DNA from: CALMEC01 sp963765105
GTDB taxonomy: Bacteria > Actinomycetota > Thermoleophilia > Miltoncostaeales > Miltoncostaeaceae
Direction of reading: 5' to 3'
Length of the DNA stretch: 64,000 nucleotides
NCBI GenBank assembly: GCA_963765105.1
Contig: CAVXUW010000002.1
Coordinates: 992,001-1,056,000, forward strand
Of the stretch, positions 33,868-42,338 are shown piece after piece. The position numbers and the translations under genes are program-made. The stretch's first letter is position 1. Each line of letters begins with the position of its first letter. The notes beneath the pieces are model-generated. The model did not search any database and was not told the origin of the DNA. It saw only the letters and a program-made list of their open reading frames with translations.

Positions 33868-35157
33868 TCACTCCGACACCTCGTTGATGACGTGCTCCGA
33901 GGGGGCGACGATGACCTGGCGCAACGCCTCGACTGCGGCCGGCATGAACTGGACGCCCGTGTGTCCCTCAAGTGCTTCCAGCGCGGCGTTGCGGGCGGTA
34001 TCGGGGTCGTCGAACGCATCGACGAGTGCGATGAAGCGCTTGGCAACGGGGATGATCGTTGACGCGACAGCGATGTCGCTACCGGCGTGCCCATCCGGGC
34101 CGCCCGACCCATCCCAGTGTTCATGTTGCTGACCGATCCAGGTCGCCTCATCACTCAACCCGTTGGCGCGAGCGATGTCCGCGCTCAAGACGGCTCGCGC
34201 GACGTCGTCCGCCGGTCCTCCGGAGACCAAGGCGCCAACATTGTGAAGAAGCGCGGCGCGACGCACACCCGCGACTTGTGAGCGGTCGGAGCCGAGTTGC
34301 GAGGCGATCTGGGCGGCAAGTTCGGCAACTGACTCGGCGTGCCCGATCGGAGCTGCGGTCAGGGCGTCGGCGGCGCGGGCGAGGGAGGCACTCACAAGAT
34401 CGCGATGGTCGACGCGGTCGGGGTTCTCATATCCCTGCTCGCGAACCGAGAGATCGTCGGTGTAGATCAACGCCCCGCGACGTCCGCGTTTGGCGGCGAT
34501 GAGCGCAAGGTCTGCCTCGTGGATGAGCTCATCACGTGTCTGTCCCCGCGATGCGGAGACGCCGGCTGCCGCGCTCAGGCGCTGCTCGGCCGGTCGCGCG
34601 GCAAACGTTCCCTGCAGGCGCTGGGCGAAGCGAAAAGCACCCCAGGTCGTTTCGTCTTGGAGAACGACGGCAAATTCGTCACCACCGATGCGATATGCGG
34701 TGTCGCGTGCCCGCAGGTTCTGGCGCAACGTCTCGGCGAGGGCGGTAATGAGCTGGTCACCTGCCTGGTGGCCCGCAGAGTCGTTGACCGTCTTGAGGCC
34801 ATCCAGGTCGAGCAGGACAAGTCCGATTGACCGGCCTCGGGCATCGGCGACGGCGAGCTCTCGGGCGAGATCCTCATGAAAGGCACGTGTGTTCCGCAGG
34901 CCCGTCAGGCTGTCCGTAAGCGCCTGTGCTTTGAGATCTGTCCGCTCTCGTGCCGCCCCCGAACCCCCGATCAGTTGAACGGCCGCAAGCGTCAGGGCGG
35001 TTCCGAGGGCGCCAATGAGGGCGACCACCGTTAAGACGGTGACGAGCCTCTGGGGCGCCGACGCCACAAACTGGCCGACGAGTGCGGCAGCGGTGACGGC
35101 AACGGCAGCGACTGCGAGGCTCGCCTGGGCGGGGTTTCGAGACATCTCTGGGAGCAT
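33868..35157 (-). CDS. GGDEF diguanylate cyclase fused to a degenerate HD-GYP-like domain
   Basis: A 429-residue protein. Two N-terminal membrane helices (about 12-32 and 38-62) precede a GGDEF domain with intact active site RIGGDEF (GGDEF at 158-162) and an allosteric RxxD at 149-152. Residues 265-420 resemble HD-GYP, but the HD pair is H305-N306 (LLHNVGAL), the Lys is lost, and the GYP region reads DGSGGP. The cyclase half should be active and the HD half probably not. Start at ATG 35157, with 35145 possible. It lies upstream of the two 34-residue peptides on the same strand and is divergent from tdk. Confidence 0.87.
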   Translation of the reverse strand: MLPEMSRNPAQASLAVAAVAVTAAALVGQFVASAPQRLVTVLTVVALIGALGTALTLAAVQLIGGSGAARERTDLKAQALTDSLTGLRNTRAFHEDLARELAVADARGRSIGLVLLDLDGLKTVNDSAGHQAGDQLITALAETLRQNLRARDTAYRIGGDEFAVVLQDETTWGAFRFAQRLQGTFAARPAEQRLSAAAGVSASRGQTRDELIHEADLALIAAKRGRRGALIYTDDLSVREQGYENPDRVDHRDLVSASLARAADALTAAPIGHAESVAELAAQIASQLGSDRSQVAGVRRAALLHNVGALVSGGPADDVARAVLSADIARANGLSDEATWIGQQHEHWDGSGGPDGHAGSDIAVASTIIPVAKRFIALVDAFDDPDTARNAALEALEGHTGVQFMPAAVEALRQVIVAPSEHVINEVSE

Positions 35158-35182
35158 CGGCCCGCAAGGAGCGCGACTTAAC

Positions 35183-35216
35183 TTGTGCGGACCGCGGATG
35201 TGTCCGAACCGCACAA
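35183..35216. promoter_or_regulatory. Inverted repeat TTGTGCGG-N18-CCGCACAA over the tdk promoter
   Basis: Two perfect 8-bp arms (35183-35190 and 35209-35216) end 1 bp before the predicted -10 of tdk, covering its -35 zone and lying about 26 bp from the divergent GGDEF gene. Position fits an operator; no known factor is recognised. Confidence 0.4.
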
Positions 35217-35217
35217 C

Positions 35218-35223
35218 TAAAAT
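35218..35223 (+). promoter_or_regulatory. Predicted -10 box (TAAAAT), leaderless tdk
   Basis: TAAAAT ends 6 nt before the tdk ATG at 35230. Confidence 0.55.
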
Positions 35224-35229
35224 GAGCGC

Positions 35230-35868
35230 ATGATCAGGAACGCACCGACACGTGGCGGCTGGATCGAAGTGGTCTGCGGCCCGATGTTTAGCGGTAAGAG
35301 CGAGGAGCTCATCCGACGTCTGCGGCGGGCCGAGATCGCGGGACAACGGGTGTTGATCGTTAAGCCGGGTATCGACGATCGGTACGACATCTCGCATGTG
35401 GTCAGTCACTCTGGGGTCCGGATGCGCGCCATTGGGGTGAGCGCCCCCGGTGATATCGATCGTTTTGCCGGCGGGTACAACGTCATCGGCATCGACGAGA
35501 TCCAGTTCTTTGACGAGCAGATCGTGCGCGTCTGCGTCGATCTGTCCGAGCGTGGTGTGCGCGTGATCGCTGCCGGTCTCGACACCGACTTCCGGGCGGA
35601 GCCATTCGGCCCGATGCCCGACTTGCTCGCCCGTGCGGAGCTCGTCGACAAGCTGCAGGCGGTCTGTCATCGCTGCGGTGGTCCGGGAACCCGCACCCAA
35701 CGCTTGGTGGATGGCGAGCCAGCGCCGTTTTCGGGTGAGACCATCCAGGTGGGCGCGCTCGACGCCTACGAGGCGCGTTGCCGTGAGTGCTACCAGCCCG
35801 GTCGTGACGTGGCTGAGGCGGTTGGGGCCGTGCGGACAGGCCGGGGGGGTGACCATGCCACGCGTTGA
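35230..35868 (+). CDS. tdk: Thymidine kinase (type II)
   Basis: Phosphorylates thymidine with ATP for salvage. The P-loop is GPMFSGKSEELIRRL near residues 18-32. The DE pair and lasso region are GIDEIQFFDEQIV, and the structural zinc is bound by the CHRC and CREC cysteine pairs. 212 residues, normal for TK1-like enzymes. The next gene begins 14 bp before its stop. Confidence 0.95.
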   Translation: MIRNAPTRGGWIEVVCGPMFSGKSEELIRRLRRAEIAGQRVLIVKPGIDDRYDISHVVSHSGVRMRAIGVSAPGDIDRFAGGYNVIGIDEIQFFDEQIVRVCVDLSERGVRVIAAGLDTDFRAEPFGPMPDLLARAELVDKLQAVCHRCGGPGTRTQRLVDGEPAPFSGETIQVGALDAYEARCRECYQPGRDVAEAVGAVRTGRGGDHATR

Positions 35869-36265
35869 GTTGGCGGGAACCGTCTCACCGGAGCAGGCCG
35901 TCGAACATATCAAGCATGAACTTCCGGGCGTCGGCGTGAAGCCCGCCCCCCGCAACTCGCTTCTCGTCCAGCGGTCCGCCTGGTCGGGCGCGGCGGTCCG
36001 GCTCCGCGGGAATGCGAACGGGGGAACGACCGCCGCGGTCGTGGGAATCATTCCCAACCTCGCCCTGCGTATCGGCACCGTCGCCCTGGGAATGGCGCTC
36101 ATCATCGTCTCGCTTCTCGGAAACGACAGTGGCGCGGGACGAGCGTGGCTGCGCATCATCGGAGCCGTACTTGCCCTCATCGGGGTGGGGCTCACGTTTG
36201 CGAGTAACGCCGGCATCGCCCGGCAGGTGGCCGACGCTCTCCGTCGCCTCGGCTCCGCTACCTGA
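35855..36265 (+). CDS. Small protein with two membrane helices
   Basis: I do not recognise the family. The 136-residue product starts MPRVELAGTVSPEQAVEHI, a soluble half of about 65 residues that may fold as a small alpha/beta unit. Two hydrophobic helices follow (IGTVALGMALIIVSLL and WLRIIGAVLALIGVGLTFA) and then a short basic end. It overlaps tdk by 14 bp, so translation is probably coupled. A run of seven G before ATG 35855 may serve as ribosome site; GTG 35849 is an alternative. Confidence 0.65.
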   Translation: MPRVELAGTVSPEQAVEHIKHELPGVGVKPAPRNSLLVQRSAWSGAAVRLRGNANGGTTAAVVGIIPNLALRIGTVALGMALIIVSLLGNDSGAGRAWLRIIGAVLALIGVGLTFASNAGIARQVADALRRLGSAT

Positions 36266-36309
36266 GCGCCACCGCCAGGAGGCCGGGTCGGGCATCCGCC
36301 CCAGTTGGA

Positions 36310-36315
36310 TACTCT
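36310..36315 (+). promoter_or_regulatory. Predicted -10 box (TACTCT), leaderless pcrA
   Basis: TACTCT ends 6 nt before the GTG at 36322. Confidence 0.5.
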
Positions 36316-36321
36316 TCATGA

Positions 36322-38448
36322 GTGGCTGACCTCCTCGCCGGGCTCAACCCGCCGCAGCGCGATGCCGTGATTCACGGAGACAGCCCCCTGCTCGTGCTCG
36401 CGGGCGCGGGTAGCGGCAAGACCCGAGTTTTGACGCACCGCATCGCACACCTCATCGACGAGCGCGGCGTTGCGCCCGGGGCGATCATCGCCATCACCTT
36501 CACGAACAAGGCCGCGGGCGAGATGCGCGATCGTTTGGAGGGTCTTGTTGGGCCGCGCGTCCGGGCGATCTGGGCCGCCACATTCCACTCGGCCTGCGTC
36601 CGAATCTTGCGGCGCGATGCCCCGGACGTGGGATACGAGCGCAACTTCGTGATTTACGACGATGCGGATCAACAGCGCCTGCTGCGTCGGTGCTTCGATG
36701 ACGAGCAGATCGACCCGAAGCGGGTTGCGCCCCGGGCGGTGCTCGGTCGCATCTCCGACGCCAAGAACCGTCTCATCGGCCCGGATGAACTGGACATCGA
36801 CTCGTTCAACGACGAGGTACTGGTGAGGATGTACCGCCGCTACCAGGACCGTCTGCGAGCGAACCAGGCAATGGACTTCGACGACCTGCTGATGCTGACC
36901 GTGCAACTGCTCGAGGGCAATACGGCGGTTCGCGAGCGCTATCAACAGATGTTTCAGCACGTTCTGGTCGACGAGTATCAAGACACCAACCACGCCCAGT
37001 ACCGGTTGGTGCGCGTGTTGGGCGAGCCACAGCGCAACGTGATGGTGGTGGGCGACGACGACCAAGGCATCTACTCGTGGCGCGGCGCTGACGTCTCAAA
37101 CATCCTCGACTTCGAACGCGACTACCCCGATGCGACGGTCATCGCGTTGGAACAGAACTACCGCTCCACCGGCACCATTCTTCGCGCCGCCAACGCCGTG
37201 GTATCACGCAACCGCAAACGCCATCCGAAGGCGCTGTGGACCGACGCCGGCGATGGCGACCCCATCTCGGTCATCGAATGCCGCGACGAGCGGGAAGAGG
37301 CGCGCGTGGTGGTCGGTGAGGTTCGCCGGGCGGTCGACGATGGCGCCGCGCTTGCCGATATCGCCGTCTTCTACCGCACCAATGCCCAAAGCCGCGCTGT
37401 GGAAGACATGCTCGTCCGTTCCGCGATTCCGTACCAAGTCATTGGCGGGCCGAAGTTCTACGACCGTGCCGAGGTGAAGGACCTCTTGGCATACCTGCGC
37501 GTGGCAACGAACCCGGCCGATGAGGTGAGCTTTACCCGCATGGTCACCACCCCGAAACGCGGTCTCGGCCCCGGAGCGGTGGCGAAGCTCTCGGCGTTCA
37601 CATCCGCGAACGGAATTGCGCTCGGCGATGGCCTCACCGATGTCGATCGCATCGAGGGGTTGCAGCCCACGCAGAGGAAGAGCTTCGCGGCGCTCGCGGC
37701 GCTCCTGTCATCGGTGCGGGATATGGCACGGGCGGGAGTGCCGCTGGGGCGCATCATCGAGGACGTGCTGGAGAAATCCGGGATGCGCGCGGCGTTCCAG
37801 GCCGACCAGAGTATCGAGGCTCAGGGTCGGCTCGAGAACCTCGAGGAGCTGGTCCGTGTGGGCGATGAGTACGACGGCCGCGCCGACGACCCTACGCTCG
37901 GCGGCTTTCTCGAAGAGATCGCCCTGTACGCCGACGCGGACGCTGTCGAGACCGGTACCGGGCAACTCACGCTCATGACCATTCACAACGCCAAAGGCCT
38001 TGAGTTCGAACGGGTGATGGTGATCGGGATGGAGGAAGGCCTGTTTCCGCATCAGCGCTCTGAAACGCCGGAACAGGTCGAGGAGGAGCGGCGCCTGTGT
38101 TACGTCGGTATCACCCGGGCGCGTAAGCGCCTGGTGCTCACCCATGCCCGCAGCCGGTCGTTCTTCGGTGGCCGCGACTGGCGGATTCCGTCACGGTTCC
38201 TCGCCGAGCTTCCCCCCGATTGCGTCGAGGGCGGCTCGTTCAGCATCTCCGCGTCAGCCGGCGATGCGGCCGATATCGTTCCCGGCCTCACGACCGGTGA
38301 CGAGGTCGTTCACGCGACGTTCGGCGAGGGCGTCGTCACCGGAATTGAGCAGGGCGGCGAGCTGGTGCTGGTACGTTTTTCACAGGATGGATCAGAGCGG
38401 CGGCTGATCGCCGGCGCGGCCCCGATGCGCAAGGTCGCTGCGGGATAA
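36322..38448 (+). CDS. pcrA: UvrD/PcrA-type superfamily 1A DNA helicase
   Basis: 3'-to-5' DNA helicase in repair and replication-fork maintenance, 708 residues. Motif I AGAGSGKTRVL, motif Ia ITFTNKAAGEM, motif II VDEYQDTN, motif III VVGDDDQGIYSWRGAD, motif IV EQNYRSTG, motif V MTIHNAKGLEF and motif VI VGITRARKRL are all present in order. The C-terminal tail ends in a Tudor-like fold (VVHATFGEGVVTGIEQGGEL), as in PcrA, where it contacts RNA polymerase. GTG start behind a leaderless-type promoter. folD follows after 20 bp. Confidence 0.96.
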   Translation: MADLLAGLNPPQRDAVIHGDSPLLVLAGAGSGKTRVLTHRIAHLIDERGVAPGAIIAITFTNKAAGEMRDRLEGLVGPRVRAIWAATFHSACVRILRRDAPDVGYERNFVIYDDADQQRLLRRCFDDEQIDPKRVAPRAVLGRISDAKNRLIGPDELDIDSFNDEVLVRMYRRYQDRLRANQAMDFDDLLMLTVQLLEGNTAVRERYQQMFQHVLVDEYQDTNHAQYRLVRVLGEPQRNVMVVGDDDQGIYSWRGADVSNILDFERDYPDATVIALEQNYRSTGTILRAANAVVSRNRKRHPKALWTDAGDGDPISVIECRDEREEARVVVGEVRRAVDDGAALADIAVFYRTNAQSRAVEDMLVRSAIPYQVIGGPKFYDRAEVKDLLAYLRVATNPADEVSFTRMVTTPKRGLGPGAVAKLSAFTSANGIALGDGLTDVDRIEGLQPTQRKSFAALAALLSSVRDMARAGVPLGRIIEDVLEKSGMRAAFQADQSIEAQGRLENLEELVRVGDEYDGRADDPTLGGFLEEIALYADADAVETGTGQLTLMTIHNAKGLEFERVMVIGMEEGLFPHQRSETPEQVEEERRLCYVGITRARKRLVLTHARSRSFFGGRDWRIPSRFLAELPPDCVEGGSFSISASAGDAADIVPGLTTGDEVVHATFGEGVVTGIEQGGELVLVRFSQDGSERRLIAGAAPMRKVAAG

Positions 38449-38468
38449 CGACAAGCAGGGGAGGCGCA

Positions 38469-39338
38469 GTGGCCGCGACGATCATCGATGGAAAAGCCTC
38501 GGCGGCGCGCGTTCGCGCGCAGGTGGCCGACGGCGTGACGGCCTTCCGCGAACGGCATGGCCGGGCGCCGGGCCTTGTCGGCATCCAGATTGGTGACGAC
38601 CCGGCCTCCGAGATTTACCAGTCGATGAAAGCCACGAGCGCCGACGAGGCGGGGATGATCTCGCGGCGCATCACGTTGCCCATCGACACCACCCAGGTGC
38701 AGCTCGACGCGCTCATCGACGAGCTCAATGCCGACGAATCGGTCGATGGCATGCTCGTGCAGCTGCCTGTTCCCGACCAACTGTCCGAACCGGCGATCGC
38801 TGCTCGCATCCACCCCGACAAAGACGTCGACGGCTTCGGCGCGGTCAGCCTGGGCCGGTTGATGCGTGGTGAGCCCACCCTGGTGGCCTGCACGCCAAGC
38901 GGTGTGATGCACCTGCTGCATGAGGCGGGCGTTCCGATGTCGGGGGCCAACGCGGTTGTGGTGGGTCGTAGTTTGATCGTCGGGAAGCCCATGTCGCTAT
39001 TGCTCTTGGCCGAGCATGCCACGGTGACGATTGCGCATTCACGGACGAAAGACCTGCCCGCGTTGTGTCGCTCGGCCGATATCCTTGTCGCTGCCGTCGG
39101 TCGGGCCGACATGATCCGGGGGGACTGGATCAAGCCCGGTGCGGCGGTTATCGATGTTGGAATCAACCGTACGGACGCAGGCCTTCGTGGCGATGTTGCG
39201 CAGGAGGAGGCGGCTGAGGTGGCGGGGTGGCTCACCCCGGTACCGGGCGGTGTGGGTCCGATGACCATTGCGTTCTTGCTTGCCAACACCCTCCAGGCCG
39301 CCAAACGGCGCGTGGGGGAAACCACTGAGGGAGTGTGA
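38469..39338 (+). CDS. folD: Methylenetetrahydrofolate dehydrogenase / cyclohydrolase
   Basis: Bifunctional one-carbon enzyme interconverting methylene-, methenyl- and formyl-THF. Signatures: the catalytic Lys in SEIYQSMKATSADE (usually YVxxKxK), VQLPVPDQL, PDKDVDGF, CTPSGVMHLL, the nucleotide motif VVVGRSLIVGKPMSLLLL and the C-terminal TPVPGGVGPMT. 289 residues. GTG start with GGAGG 4 nt upstream. It follows pcrA by 20 bp and is 1 bp from the F420 reductase. Confidence 0.95.
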   Translation: MAATIIDGKASAARVRAQVADGVTAFRERHGRAPGLVGIQIGDDPASEIYQSMKATSADEAGMISRRITLPIDTTQVQLDALIDELNADESVDGMLVQLPVPDQLSEPAIAARIHPDKDVDGFGAVSLGRLMRGEPTLVACTPSGVMHLLHEAGVPMSGANAVVVGRSLIVGKPMSLLLLAEHATVTIAHSRTKDLPALCRSADILVAAVGRADMIRGDWIKPGAAVIDVGINRTDAGLRGDVAQEEAAEVAGWLTPVPGGVGPMTIAFLLANTLQAAKRRVGETTEGV

Positions 39339-39339
39339 A

Positions 39340-40008
39340 TTGAAGATCGCGATCTTTGGCGGTACCGGCGACCTGGGTCGCGGCCTCGCCGTCAACTTTG
39401 CGGCCGCGGGCCACGAGATCATCGTGGGCTCGCGCAGTCAGGAACGGGCCGACCAGGCCGCCGAGACCCTTCGCACCGACTTGGCTGACGGGAACTTCGT
39501 GCCGATGGAAAATGTCGCCGCGGCCGCGGCGGCGGAGATCGCGATCGTCTCGATCCCCTGGGAGGGCGTGGAGCAAACCATTCCGCCGATGGCCGATGCC
39601 CTGGCCGGCAAGGTCGTGATCTCGGTCATCAACGCACTCGAGTTCGGCAAGAACGGCGCCACCGCCATCACTGGCCTTCCCGGGGGATCCATGGCTCAGC
39701 GCATCCAGGAGCTGGCTCCCGAGGCGAAGGTCGCGATGGCGTACAACAACCTCCCCGCGGCGCGGTTGCAGCACCGGGAAACGATCGATGCCGACGTCCT
39801 GGTGTGTGGTCGCGGTAAGGACACGCGCGAGACGGTGATCGAGCTGACGAAGGCCATCCCGGGTGTGCGTGCGCTCGACGCTGGGGTTCTGGCGAACGCC
39901 CTCATCGTGGAGGGCTCGACGGCCCTCATCATCAACCTGAACCGCCGCTACGGCGGTGAGTGTTCAATTGCCATCGAGGGGCTCGCGGACGCTCCGGCGC
40001 GCGGCTAA
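39340..40008 (+). CDS. npdG: NADPH-dependent F420 reductase
   Basis: Transfers hydride between NADPH and the deazaflavin cofactor F420. The 222-residue protein opens LKIAIFGGTGDLGRGLAVNF, the modified Rossmann loop of this family, followed by the NADP-binding IVGSRSQERA. ISVINALEFG and the C-terminal GGECSIAIEGLADAPARG support the assignment over generic NAD(P)-binding proteins. TTG start at 39340 with GGGAG upstream. Its position beside folD implies co-transcription, and its presence implies that the organism makes F420. Confidence 0.88.
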   Translation: MKIAIFGGTGDLGRGLAVNFAAAGHEIIVGSRSQERADQAAETLRTDLADGNFVPMENVAAAAAAEIAIVSIPWEGVEQTIPPMADALAGKVVISVINALEFGKNGATAITGLPGGSMAQRIQELAPEAKVAMAYNNLPAARLQHRETIDADVLVCGRGKDTRETVIELTKAIPGVRALDAGVLANALIVEGSTALIINLNRRYGGECSIAIEGLADAPARG

Positions 40009-40023
40009 GTAGCGAAGTCGGTT

Positions 40024-40048
40024 GGGGCTGTCGCCAGTCGGCGGCCCC
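40024..40048. terminator. Hairpin terminator after npdG
   Basis: GGGGC (40024-40028) and CGCC (40032-40035) pair with GGCG (40040-40043) and GCCCC (40044-40048) around an AGTC loop, between convergent npdG and the channel-like gene. Confidence 0.6.
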
Positions 40049-40056
40049 GACACGAA

Positions 40057-40722
40057 TCAGCTCGCGGTGGGTGGGGATGGCTGCGAGGACGTCTCAGGAT
40101 CTGTTCGCTCGTCGGGCTCCCGTCGCGACGGCAGATCGACTAATGCCGACAGGTAGGTCGCGAGCAGTGACAAACCCGTCAACATCTCAATCAGTGTTGC
40201 GCTGCGAGCTCCGCGTGAGGCGGCAATGATGTCGTTGGGCGGTGAGATGAACGCCGTCATTACCGAGTAGTAGAAGAAATCAGAAAACCGCGGGTCGTTG
40301 CCATCGGTCGCGAGGCCGGTGAATGCATCCTCCGGGTGAACCCAGTAGACGCCGAGGTAGACAAAGGTCCACAAAAGGAAGAATCCCAGCGCGAGGATCG
40401 GCAACCCGAGCCGTCGGAGCGTGGCGAGCAACGTCTCCGCGATGCGCAGTCCGGGCGAGGTGTCCCCGACGTGCTGAACGCGTCGGGCGACGACGGCGAA
40501 CGCGAGGCTTCCCGCCATGACCCCGCCCGCACCGATGAGTGCAACCCACCCGGCTGCCGCGGGCGACAGCCGTGGGCTCAACATGGCCACCACCACGATA
40601 AAGCCGCACAGGATGATGAGCTTGGAGCCGGAGCGCAGAAAGCCGGCCAGCCTCATGACCTCTCGCTCCGGGGCGTGGGGAAGGGCCGAGATGAGGCGCT
40701 TATGAATCGGAGTACGCGACAT
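40057..40722 (-). CDS. Channel-like membrane protein without the K+ selectivity filter
   Basis: A 221-residue protein with about five hydrophobic segments. The C-terminal third reads like a two-helix potassium-channel pore: FSDFFYYSVMTAF, then SPPNDIIAASRGAR and a final helix EMLTGLSLLATYLSAL. The TVGYG filter is replaced by FISPPND. It also resembles DUF1345-type proteins. Whether it conducts ions is unknown. TAGCCT (complement of 40729-40734) lies 6 nt before the ATG, a leaderless promoter. Convergent with npdG. Confidence 0.7.
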   Translation of the reverse strand: MSRTPIHKRLISALPHAPEREVMRLAGFLRSGSKLIILCGFIVVVAMLSPRLSPAAAGWVALIGAGGVMAGSLAFAVVARRVQHVGDTSPGLRIAETLLATLRRLGLPILALGFFLLWTFVYLGVYWVHPEDAFTGLATDGNDPRFSDFFYYSVMTAFISPPNDIIAASRGARSATLIEMLTGLSLLATYLSALVDLPSRREPDERTDPETSSQPSPPTAS

Positions 40723-40728
40723 GGGTTG

Positions 40729-40734
40729 AGGCTA
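40729..40734 (-). promoter_or_regulatory. Predicted -10 box (TAGCCT), leaderless start
   Basis: Minus-strand TAGCCT is 6 nt upstream of the ATG at 40722. Confidence 0.5.
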
Positions 40735-40772
40735 GCGCTCGCCGCCGCCCGGAGAGTCTGGGATCGCTGCCA

Positions 40773-42338
40773 CTAACTGCAGCGCACGCCGCGGCGCGTG
40801 GCGTATCCCTGCCACTTGTCGGCGGTCGTCCCGAACGACCGATCGGCATAGGTTGTCGCCAGGCTACGAAGGAGCGACACGTGGTAGCAGTGGTAGGAGG
40901 AGTTGGCCAGGAAGGTGCGCCACTCGTAGCCCGGTGTGAGCAGGCCGTAGTAGCTCCACTTCCCGGAGTCGTGGGCCGGAAGGTACTTCTCGAGGGTGGC
41001 GGCGCCCTCGTCGGCGAGCTGGCGGGCGAGCTGCGCGCCCTGGGCCGCCGATGTCGGATCGGGTGACGCGCTGGCCGTCGGGTTTTGGCTCAGGACCGCC
41101 TCAACCGATCGCAACTCCAGAATGCTCACCATGAACCCGTTGAGTGCCGCGCCCTTCCAGGGGTCGGCGCGGGGGTACGCCCGCTCGACCATCCATGCTG
41201 AGGGAGTTGTGTCGGTTGGGTACGCCACCATGCTGCGGGCCCCACCGTCGTCGACCGGTACTGCGAGGCTTGCGGTGCCCTGCAGGGCCGCAACAGCGAA
41301 GCGCCCGTCACCGGTGGCGGTGTATGCGTTGGCCATCAACTTTGAGACGCGTGACTGAGCCATTCCCGACACGCCGGGACGGATGTTCGCGGCACCGTCA
41401 ACCGCGTCGAAGTACTCCCATGTGATCGTTGCGCGGCCGCCGCGAACGTCTCTCACACCGAGCTCGAGGAGCGTCTCGGCCAGTTGGGTTGCGGGCACGG
41501 CTGCGTTCAGCTTCTGCCACCGGCCGGTGGTTCCCACCGGGTTGACGGAGAAGCCCTGGCCGGGGCGGTATGACAGGATCAACCCGGCGGGGTCGAGCAA
41601 CAGCACACGATCCGGTGGGGCCGCACGCCGTTGGTACCACCAGGCGTTGGCGCGCACGGTTCGGGCGACGGTTGCGGCCCGCCCCGGCAGTGGGGAGGTG
41701 CCGTAGCGCTGTGCCAAGGCCAGCACGTGCGCGATGTCGCGTTTGGTGGCGACGGTGACGCCAACGGCCCCGGCACGGGCACGCAAAGTCGCTGTTGCGC
41801 TCGCCAGATCCACCGGGAGCTCGGCGGGAGGGATCGCCGCCTCCGCCAGGGTGCCGGGCACCGGGTCGGGGCGAAAGACGTCGTTGTCTGAGCTGGGGCT
41901 CGGTCGCGATCGCGGCGGCGGTTGTGCCGGTGGTGGTTTCGGGGTCGTTTTGGTTGGCGGAGGTTTTCGCGCTGGGGGTTTTGGTGCCGTTGGCGGTGTC
42001 GGGTCGGGCGGTTTGGGTGCCGGCACCGGATCGTCGGTAGGCGGGGCGGCCGGCGGTAGCGGTGTGGGCACATCAGCCGGTGGCTGTGGTGCTGTCGGCG
42101 CCACTGGCGCCGTGGGATCGGCCACGGGGGGCAGCGCGGGGGCGTTGTCGATGGGCTCGGGCGAGAAGGCCGGGTCGGGAGCGACGATGGCGCTCGTTTG
42201 CGATGTTCCGTCGAGCCCGGCGGCGACAATGAACCCGGTTGCGGTGGCCCCGATCGTGAGCGCAACCAAACCAATGACGACGCGTCGATCGACACCGACG
42301 ATCTCGGGTCGGCGCTGAGGGCCTAGCGGTCGCGCCAT
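40773..42338 (-). CDS. D-glucuronyl C5-epimerase-like exported protein with proline-rich linker
   Basis: A 521-residue protein. A basic N-terminus and one helix (VVIGLVALTIGATATGFIVAAG) form a signal anchor. Residues 55-165 are a Pro/Ala/Thr-rich linker that may span the cell wall. The last 350 residues end in the pattern of the C5-epimerase C-terminal domain: PWKGAALNGFMVSILEL, HDSGKWSYYGL, then YHCYHVSLLRSLATTY. The substrate is unknown; it may act on a cell-surface glycan. Its start overlaps the end of the nitroreductase gene by 16 bp. Confidence 0.75.
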   Translation of the reverse strand: MARPLGPQRRPEIVGVDRRVVIGLVALTIGATATGFIVAAGLDGTSQTSAIVAPDPAFSPEPIDNAPALPPVADPTAPVAPTAPQPPADVPTPLPPAAPPTDDPVPAPKPPDPTPPTAPKPPARKPPPTKTTPKPPPAQPPPRSRPSPSSDNDVFRPDPVPGTLAEAAIPPAELPVDLASATATLRARAGAVGVTVATKRDIAHVLALAQRYGTSPLPGRAATVARTVRANAWWYQRRAAPPDRVLLLDPAGLILSYRPGQGFSVNPVGTTGRWQKLNAAVPATQLAETLLELGVRDVRGGRATITWEYFDAVDGAANIRPGVSGMAQSRVSKLMANAYTATGDGRFAVAALQGTASLAVPVDDGGARSMVAYPTDTTPSAWMVERAYPRADPWKGAALNGFMVSILELRSVEAVLSQNPTASASPDPTSAAQGAQLARQLADEGAATLEKYLPAHDSGKWSYYGLLTPGYEWRTFLANSSYHCYHVSLLRSLATTYADRSFGTTADKWQGYATRRGVRCS

